DNA from: an uncultured Eubacteriales bacterium
GTDB taxonomy: Bacteria; Bacillota; Clostridia; Lachnospirales; Lachnospiraceae
Length of the DNA: 12,907 bases
Direction of reading: 5' to 3'
Assembly: GCA_902783795.1 (NCBI GenBank)
Contig: CACZSO010000019.1
Coordinates: forward strand, 1 to 12,907
The notes beneath the pieces are model-generated. The model had not been told where the DNA came from, made no database searches, and saw only the letters and a program-made list of their open reading frames with translations. The position numbers and the translations under genes were made by a program. Below are positions 1 through 4,000 of this stretch, piece after piece; position 1 is the first letter of the stretch; the number at the start of each line of letters is the position of its first letter.

Positions 1-309
1 CAGCATACGGCTTTCTGCCTTCAGCTTAAATTCTGCTTCCAGAAGGGTCTGGCTCACATACCGCTCCAGCGTTGGGCGGTCAAAAATGCTGTGCATCTCC
101 ACTCGTTCTGCATCCAGCCGTCCGGTCAATGTAACGGGTTCCTCCAGCATCTGCACCGAGGCCCTCACATCGAACAATGCCGTCTCCAGACAGATAGCCC
201 TGTCGTGGAGACAGAGAGCTGCGTAGATCATCAGCGCCACCAATAGAGTTACTATTGTCAGGATCACGGCGGCTTCTATGGTATAAACACCTTCTCTTAT
301 CTTCATCAT
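1..309 (-). CDS. TadE-like minor pseudopilin, C-terminus cut by window edge
   Basis: Only the first 103 residues are in the window; the frame stays open to the left edge. The start reads MMKIREGVYTIEAAVIL, a short basic leader, a Gly at 7 as the likely cleavage site, and Glu12 as the +5 glutamate after cleavage, followed by a hydrophobic helix (about 12-31). This is the class IVb prepilin / TadE-like pattern. The rest (VRASVQMLEE and on) is a charged, probably helical surface region with no recognised domain. The ATG overlaps the tadV stop as ATGA, and AGGAAGG sits 5 bases upstream (315-321), so it is translated in the same operon. It is probably a minor pilus subunit processed by the adjacent TadV. 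The second Met could also be used. Family assignment is from the N-terminus only. Confidence 0.7.
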   Translation of the reverse strand, partial: MMKIREGVYTIEAAVILTIVTLLVALMIYAALCLHDRAICLETALFDVRASVQMLEEPVTLTGRLDAERVEMHSIFDRPTLERYVSQTLLEAEFKLKAESRML

Positions 310-740
310 ATTGACCTTCCTGCCATATCCAGTATTTTCGTCACCGTATATCCCACCAGCAAAAACGGCGCAAAAGGAAGCCTGGTCTTAAATGTTGCCT
401 TTTTCATCAGGATCCGTGCCCCGCCGAACAGGGCTGCCGCCAATGTGCTGACCAGCAGCGAAGGGATCAGGTCTGCCGGCCCGGAAAGGATGCCGGAGGC
501 TCCTACCAGAAAGGCATCTCCCCACCCCAGTCCTCTGGACAGAAAAGCGGTGGCCAGACAGCACAGGACCGCCAGAACTGATGTCATAAGTACCAGCCAG
601 GGCTGATCCTGCCGGATAAATCTTACTGCCAGGCCGGCTGCAGCCATTACTGTCAGCCATACCACCGGCAGTTCTTTTCTTTGGATGTCCATAATGACTC
701 CGGGGATCAGTATCAGCATAAGACCGATGTTGTAGATCAA
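306..740 (-). CDS. tadV: TadV/CpaA-type prepilin peptidase (A24 family)
   Basis: Small integral-membrane aspartic peptidase that cuts prepilins at the inner face of the membrane. With the start chosen here the protein is 144 residues, typical of TadV/CpaA enzymes that lack the methyltransferase domain of PilD. Both catalytic aspartates are visible: Asp18 in GVIMDIQRKELP and Asp75 in the GWGD motif (72-75), the GxGD signature. LPFAPFLLVGY (121-131) matches the conserved proline/phenylalanine segment near the end. The rest is almost all hydrophobic helices. I chose the TTG at 740 because GAGGG lies 7 bases upstream, TTG overlaps the previous stop as TTGA, and the protein then begins right at the first membrane helix. 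In-frame GTG at 770 and ATG at 761 exist but lack a good ribosome binding site. Likely substrates are the flp and TadE-like products next to it. Confidence 0.88.
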   Translation of the reverse strand: MIYNIGLMLILIPGVIMDIQRKELPVVWLTVMAAAGLAVRFIRQDQPWLVLMTSVLAVLCCLATAFLSRGLGWGDAFLVGASGILSGPADLIPSLLVSTLAAALFGGARILMKKATFKTRLPFAPFLLVGYTVTKILDMAGRSI

Positions 741-1717
741 GGAGATTCCCTCTTTTCGCATTTTTTGCACAAGTGCCGGCTCCCCACCTGGGATACAGGC
801 ACGCTGGTAATAGACCGTTTCAGCCCAGAGCAGTTTCTGTCATAGTGAAACCTGTCGCCATAAGATGTAATAAAGACCCGGAGCTGTCCATTATCCTCAC
901 AGGCCTCGCATTCATAATACTTGCTTCCGTCCACATTCCTTCGTGCCCCCACCAGTGCCTTATCTACCGTGATGATACTGAGATCCAGATAATTGCAGGA
1001 AAGACTGGTATGATACACTTTTCCATAAGTCGTGACATAGACCAGCGGCTCCTCTGTCTTTTTCTCCCAGGCCTTTCCGGTAAATGCCCGATGGACAGAG
1101 GCCTGCGTCAGCAGGATTCCTTTTACCGGCAGGAAGAAAGGCGTGAATTCGTAGGATGCCTGCAGGATCACTTCCTGCTTTTCCTCAGAGAAGCGGGTTC
1201 CCAGAAAGGATACTCCGTTCTCTCCGCCGCGGACATGCATTTCGTCGGCAAAATCCCCGGCCTGTTTTCTCACCAGATCTTTCACAGCGCCTTCTGAAAC
1301 CGCTGTCAGCAGCAGACCTTCTCCTAAATTGACGAGCCAGCTCTTTCCTTTTTCAGGATCTTTGCGGATCTTGTCTGCTGCATAATAAGCTCCGGCGATC
1401 TCCCTTCCCACCCGTTCCATGCCTGTCTGAAGCTTCAGCTGCGTCATCATGATGCCGAAAAAGCTTAGGAAAGCGGCCACGATCATTAAGAATAACGGGA
1501 CCACTACCGCTGCTTCCAGAGAGAGACTGCCCTCACACAACTTCATCTTAATATCTTTTATGGTTGGAAGGGCAGTGAGGCCGATGTTTTTCCGGCGGGT
1601 AAGAGCTCTGCCTCTATTCTTTTTTTGAGTTTTGTTATCGTTGTCCTGGCTTTCGGGGTATGCCTTGTTTTGATAGCTGCTCCGGCGGATAACTCTGCCC
1701 CCTTTCCGGAAAAACAT
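737..1717 (-). CDS. TadE-like pilus protein with two C-terminal His/Cys (putative metal-binding) modules
   Basis: Read from ATG 1717 it has 326 residues. Residues 1-60 are a long basic, polar stretch, unusual for a prepilin. Then comes GSLSLEAAVVVPLFL: Gly63 as cleavage site, Glu68 at +5 and a hydrophobic helix to about 91, the TadE pattern. Residues 92-215 are a mixed surface domain. The C-terminus holds two similar units, VYVTTYGKVYH (about 226-273) and VFITSYGDRFH (about 281-320). Each has H-x4-C followed by C-x2-C: His236, Cys241, Cys270, Cys273, and His291, Cys296, Cys317, Cys320. This resembles the short His/Cys module known from the C-termini of some Firmicutes nuclease and ComEC-like proteins; zinc binding is inferred. 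AGAAGGG and GGTGAG lie before ATG 1717; a GTG at 1726 is the alternative start, and ATG 1546 would remove the basic leader but has no ribosome binding site. It is cotranscribed with DUF5702 and tadV. Confidence 0.78.
   Translation of the reverse strand: MFFRKGGRVIRRSSYQNKAYPESQDNDNKTQKKNRGRALTRRKNIGLTALPTIKDIKMKLCEGSLSLEAAVVVPLFLMIVAAFLSFFGIMMTQLKLQTGMERVGREIAGAYYAADKIRKDPEKGKSWLVNLGEGLLLTAVSEGAVKDLVRKQAGDFADEMHVRGGENGVSFLGTRFSEEKQEVILQASYEFTPFFLPVKGILLTQASVHRAFTGKAWEKKTEEPLVYVTTYGKVYHTSLSCNYLDLSIITVDKALVGARRNVDGSKYYECEACEDNGQLRVFITSYGDRFHYDRNCSGLKRSITSVPVSQVGSRHLCKKCEKRESP
748..752 (-). promoter_or_regulatory. Ribosome binding site deciding a TTG start for tadV
   Basis: GAGGG on the minus strand, 7 bases before the TTG at 740. 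It lies inside the last codons of the TadE-like gene, and its start overlaps that gene's TGA as TTGA, so translation is probably coupled. No comparable site precedes the in-frame GTG (770) or ATG (761). Confidence 0.6.
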
Positions 1718-1738
1718 CTGTCTCACCGCCCTTCTTTT

Positions 1739-3349
1739 CTAATATGCGCCTGAATAATAGTAAGTAAAGAAATAATCGCTGCCCAGTCCCAGCTGGTTTC
1801 TGATAAAAGGCAGTCCGGTAAAGATCTGACCCGCCCACACATGGACCCGGAATTCCATGGCATAGATCTCTGATGCCATAAGAAAGGTTCTTCCTGTCTT
1901 CTGTTCATTATGCTGTACCATGTCCATGGTCCGGTAGGAGGTGTTCTGGAAATTCGAAAGATATAAAAGAATTCTAAGATAGTCTTTGTAATTCATGCCT
2001 TCAGACGATGTCCGTTCCGGAGCACCATCGCCTGAGAAGAAGCCGCCCACATCACTTAAGGAAAGCTGCCACTGTGTTTCATTTTTAAGAAGCGGTACCC
2101 GTTCCCCGGAGAGCAATGCTTTCATATCGGAGATGGATTCCGCATGACACCAGGCACCCTCCAGCAGCACGGCTAATAGTTCCACTAAAGGTTCAATACC
2201 CGTCCACCCGATCATCAGTACCGCCAATGCCTTCGCTTCCGCTTTCAGCCTCTCTGAACCTGCCAAAGTCAGCAGATTCATGCCTTCCCGGATGAGGAGC
2301 ATCCGATTCAAGGACTTCCTCAGGTTTTCATCGTCCCTGTCTTCTCCGAACAGGATATACTCCAATTCATATTGCAGCCCGTTCCGCTCCTGTTCATCCG
2401 TAAAACAGGTAAAATGATCCAGCAGGTATTCATCAAACGCGACTTTTTTCAACAGGTCTGTAAAAATATTCCCGTTAACATCGTCCCGTTCATCCACTGC
2501 TGTTAAGGAGGGAAAATCCTTCCGCACCACCTGGTATCCTGACATGGTCCGGTTTTTCGGCATGGCCAGACTGAGCCAGCCCCTGGTCCTGACATCATTG
2601 CTCTGACCGATGATGCCGGAAGACAGGATGTCGCTGTAATCTTCCTCGGGAGAAGGGCCTGCCTCGCCCATCAGTAAGGCTCCCGGGCCCTTCTCCTTCC
2701 TTGATTTCAGCAATACGCCCGGGGTTTCCGGCAAAACTGCTGTCCCTTCTTTCTCACCTTTGCTTTTCAGTCTTTCAAGAGAAGGAAATCCTGCCTGCTT
2801 CAGCTGTTCTTCCGCCCTCAAGACTTGTATGGTGTCGGCGGATCTCCCGGCATCTGCCTGTTCTTTTGCCTTCTCTCCCGTCTGGATCAGACCCAGTTTC
2901 TCCAGGATATCAGACAATACTTCGCCGGCTTTATCAAATTTGTAATAGTCCAGCGCCGACGTTACGAAAACCATCCCCTGGTAATCGGTGGCATGGATGA
3001 TATCTGTGATATAGGCACTTGAGTCCCTGACAGAAAAGAAGCTGCCGCCCAGAAGAAGACCTGCCTGGGAGACGTTCCTGTCAAAATAGTGCTGATACTC
3101 TTTTTCTATCAGCTCATACTGGGTCAGTCCCAGTCCAAAGCCGCCGTCATAAAACAGCAGTCCGTACTTCTCAAAAACGCTCCGGTCAAACCCGGCAAAG
3201 ACGCTGTCAGAAGCCGCATAACCTGCCTCCAGTACATTCACTTTCAATCCGTGGCACCGTACCGACTCTGAAAGCGTCATTACCAGGATCAGGACCGGGA
3301 TCAGGATCAGCGCCAGAAACACACTGATGCTTCCCTGCCTGGATTTCAT
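1739..3349 (-). CDS. DUF5702-type Tad-locus protein
   Basis: A 536-residue protein with one N-terminal membrane segment (about 7-28, GSISVFLALILIPVLILVM) and a long extracytoplasmic remainder. The start, then a conserved-looking stretch with YAASDSVFAGFDRSVFEKYGLLFYD (41-67, cited in part), and the C-terminal MNYKDYLRILLYL (452-464) match what I recall of the DUF5702 family, which occurs in Clostridia Tad loci. The N-terminus looks like a pseudopilin leader (RQG before the helix), but the +5 position is Phe11, not Glu, so TadV processing is doubtful. Its role is unknown; position suggests a surface or tip component comparable to TadG. It starts 3 bases after the flp stop and ends 13 bases before the next start. 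The upstream AAGAAAG is a weak ribosome binding site about 12 bases away, so coupling to flp translation is likely. Confidence 0.8.
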   Translation of the reverse strand: MKSRQGSISVFLALILIPVLILVMTLSESVRCHGLKVNVLEAGYAASDSVFAGFDRSVFEKYGLLFYDGGFGLGLTQYELIEKEYQHYFDRNVSQAGLLLGGSFFSVRDSSAYITDIIHATDYQGMVFVTSALDYYKFDKAGEVLSDILEKLGLIQTGEKAKEQADAGRSADTIQVLRAEEQLKQAGFPSLERLKSKGEKEGTAVLPETPGVLLKSRKEKGPGALLMGEAGPSPEEDYSDILSSGIIGQSNDVRTRGWLSLAMPKNRTMSGYQVVRKDFPSLTAVDERDDVNGNIFTDLLKKVAFDEYLLDHFTCFTDEQERNGLQYELEYILFGEDRDDENLRKSLNRMLLIREGMNLLTLAGSERLKAEAKALAVLMIGWTGIEPLVELLAVLLEGAWCHAESISDMKALLSGERVPLLKNETQWQLSLSDVGGFFSGDGAPERTSSEGMNYKDYLRILLYLSNFQNTSYRTMDMVQHNEQKTGRTFLMASEIYAMEFRVHVWAGQIFTGLPFIRNQLGLGSDYFFTYYYSGAY

Positions 3350-3352
3350 GAT

Positions 3353-3535
3353 TTAATATACTTTCTTGATAGATTTGTTGATTTGCGTAAAGATAGTGTC
3401 GGCCACTGCCAGGATCTGCGTCTTAAAGACCAGCACCAAGGCCACCAGGACCACCAGGATCAATACTACTTCTACCGTATTGATGCCTTCTGTTCCCGTC
3501 AGTTTGTTTTTGCAGCGTAATAACTCCTGCTTCAT
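3353..3535 (-). CDS. flp: Flp1-like type IVb pilin
   Basis: A 60-residue prepilin and probably the major subunit of the Tad pilus. The leader MKQELLRCKNKLTGTEG ends in Gly17; mature residues would begin INTVEVVLILVV, with Glu22 at +5, the glutamate needed for assembly. One long hydrophobic helix (about 22-40) is followed by a short polar tail ending in KKVY. Length and layout fit the Flp1-like family of Gram-positive Tad loci. The start is secure: AGGAGG lies 5 bases before the ATG, the strongest ribosome binding site in the operon. It is first in its operon, behind a sigma-A promoter (3699-3726) and a structured leader of about 155 nt. A Cys8 in the leader peptide is not expected to remain in the mature pilin. 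Confidence 0.92.
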   Translation of the reverse strand: MKQELLRCKNKLTGTEGINTVEVVLILVVLVALVLVFKTQILAVADTIFTQINKSIKKVY

Positions 3536-3692
3536 TTCTGCCTCCTGTTTTTAGATTTGGAAAATAACCGAGGAGCATAGAAGGGCTCCCGGAAGTGAAG
3601 AACTCACAAAAGATCCGGCCGGAACTTTATAAGCATCTTGTGATGCTGTAAGTATCGCCGTAAAGAGATAGGCTCTTGTCTTAAGACGATGT
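3536..3692 (-). promoter_or_regulatory. Structured 5' leader of flp, possible attenuator or unassigned riboswitch
   Basis: Between the predicted transcription start (about 3692) and the flp ribosome binding site the minus strand can form several stems. ATCGTC can pair with GGCGAT around an inner AAGAG-CCTAT-CTCTT hairpin; AGCATC-ACAA-GATGCT follows. Next, CCGGA (3614-3618) can pair with TCCGG (3589-3593), enclosing GTGA/TCAC. The last stem, CCGGGAGC (3585-3592) with GCTCC and CGG, is terminator-like. The TCCGG arm shares bases 3589-3592 with that final stem, so the two cannot form together. This is the layout of antiterminator versus terminator. I compared it by eye with the c-di-GMP-I (GEMM) and c-di-GMP-II consensus, often found before pilus genes, and saw no match. 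Folding is by hand; the ligand, if any, is unknown. Confidence 0.45.
3559..3592 (-). terminator. Terminator-like hairpin in the flp leader
   Basis: On the minus strand CCGGGAGC pairs with GCTCC-T-CGG (8 base pairs with one bulged T, 8-base loop), followed by TTATTTT. It ends 18 bases before the AGGAGG of flp, where premature termination would silence the whole subunit operon. The U-tract is imperfect, so strength is uncertain. Confidence 0.45.
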
Positions 3693-3698
3693 GGGGCT

Positions 3699-3726
3699 AG
3701 TATATCAGATCATAAGGAAATGTAAA
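3699..3726 (-). promoter_or_regulatory. Sigma-A-type promoter of the flp operon
   Basis: Minus strand: -35 TTTACA (3721-3726, five of six matches), 16-base spacer, -10 TATACT (3699-3704, five of six). Transcription would start near 3692 and drive flp, the DUF5702 gene, the TadE-like gene, tadV and the gene at the left edge, since no terminator was seen between them. Confidence 0.65.
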
Positions 3727-3762
3727 GTCACAGACTGCTCCTTCTTTTGTGCCATTTCTGTC

Positions 3763-3802
3763 AACAAAAAGCCGGAAGCCTCACGGATCAAGGGCTCCCG
3801 GC
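3763..3802 (-). terminator. Intrinsic terminator on the minus strand upstream of the flp promoter
   Basis: GCCGGGAGCC (3793-3802) pairs with GGCTTCCGGC (3771-3780): ten pairs including one G-U, 12-base loop, followed by TTTTTGTT. It is a textbook rho-independent terminator for minus-strand transcription, but no minus-strand gene lies just upstream; the next is beyond the plus-strand CotH gene. It may insulate the flp promoter from antisense transcripts or end a small RNA. Confidence 0.7.
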
Positions 3803-3836
3803 CATCATAAATATTTTTAAAAATTCTATATCCGGA

Positions 3837-3866
3837 CAGTTCCCGCAGCTTATCCTCCGGGAACTG
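3837..3866. repeat. Perfect 9-bp inverted repeat upstream of the CotH-type gene promoter
   Basis: CAGTTCCCG (3837-3845) and CGGGAACTG (3858-3866), separated by 12 bases. Arm centres are 21 bp apart, about two helical turns, which suits a dimeric regulator. It sits 37 bases before the -35 box of the plus-strand promoter. It could also form an RNA hairpin on either strand. No U-tract follows directly. Confidence 0.55.
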
Positions 3867-3903
3867 CGAAATGCCGGTCCCCTGATTTGCTCCATACGGA
3901 TGA

Positions 3904-3931
3904 TTGACATTTTCCCTGAATAGATTATGAT
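3904..3931 (+). promoter_or_regulatory. Sigma-A-type promoter of the CotH-type gene
   Basis: -35 TTGACA (3904-3909, perfect), 16-base spacer, -10 TATGAT (3926-3931, five of six), in an AT-rich stretch. It predicts a start near 3938 and a leader of about 60 bases ending in AAAGGA, 11 bases before the ATG at 4001. Confidence 0.7.
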
Positions 3932-4000
3932 AATATATATACTTACGCGGCCAGCATCCGGAAAAACTATTTCATCTATATAGAAAGGACCATTTATTCT

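Larger units (their letters stand above)
3536..4000. other. Divergent intergenic region between flp and the CotH-type gene
   Basis: 465 bases without a convincing gene. Reading left to right it holds the flp leader (3536-3692), the flp promoter on the minus strand (3699-3726), a minus-strand intrinsic terminator (3763-3802), a 12-bp palindrome ATTTTTAAAAAT (3813-3824), a perfect 9-bp inverted repeat (3837-3866) and the plus-strand promoter (3904-3931) with a leader of about 60 bases. The two promoters fire away from each other. Confidence 0.8.

Noticed and set aside
773..1297. 174-residue plus-strand frame opposite the TadE-like gene
   Set aside because: The minus-strand frame has clear prepilin and His/Cys motifs; the plus-strand product looks like random sequence and has no ribosome binding site of note.
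3536..3692. c-di-GMP-I (GEMM) riboswitch before flp
   Set aside because: Expected from the gene context, but the conserved GGGCAAA and GACGCAAAGCC core segments are absent by eye. A covariance-model search would settle it.
3788..3910. 40-codon minus-strand frame in the intergenic region
   Set aside because: AGGGA is only 3 bases from its ATG, the product has no recognisable feature, and it runs through the inverted repeat and into the terminator stem.
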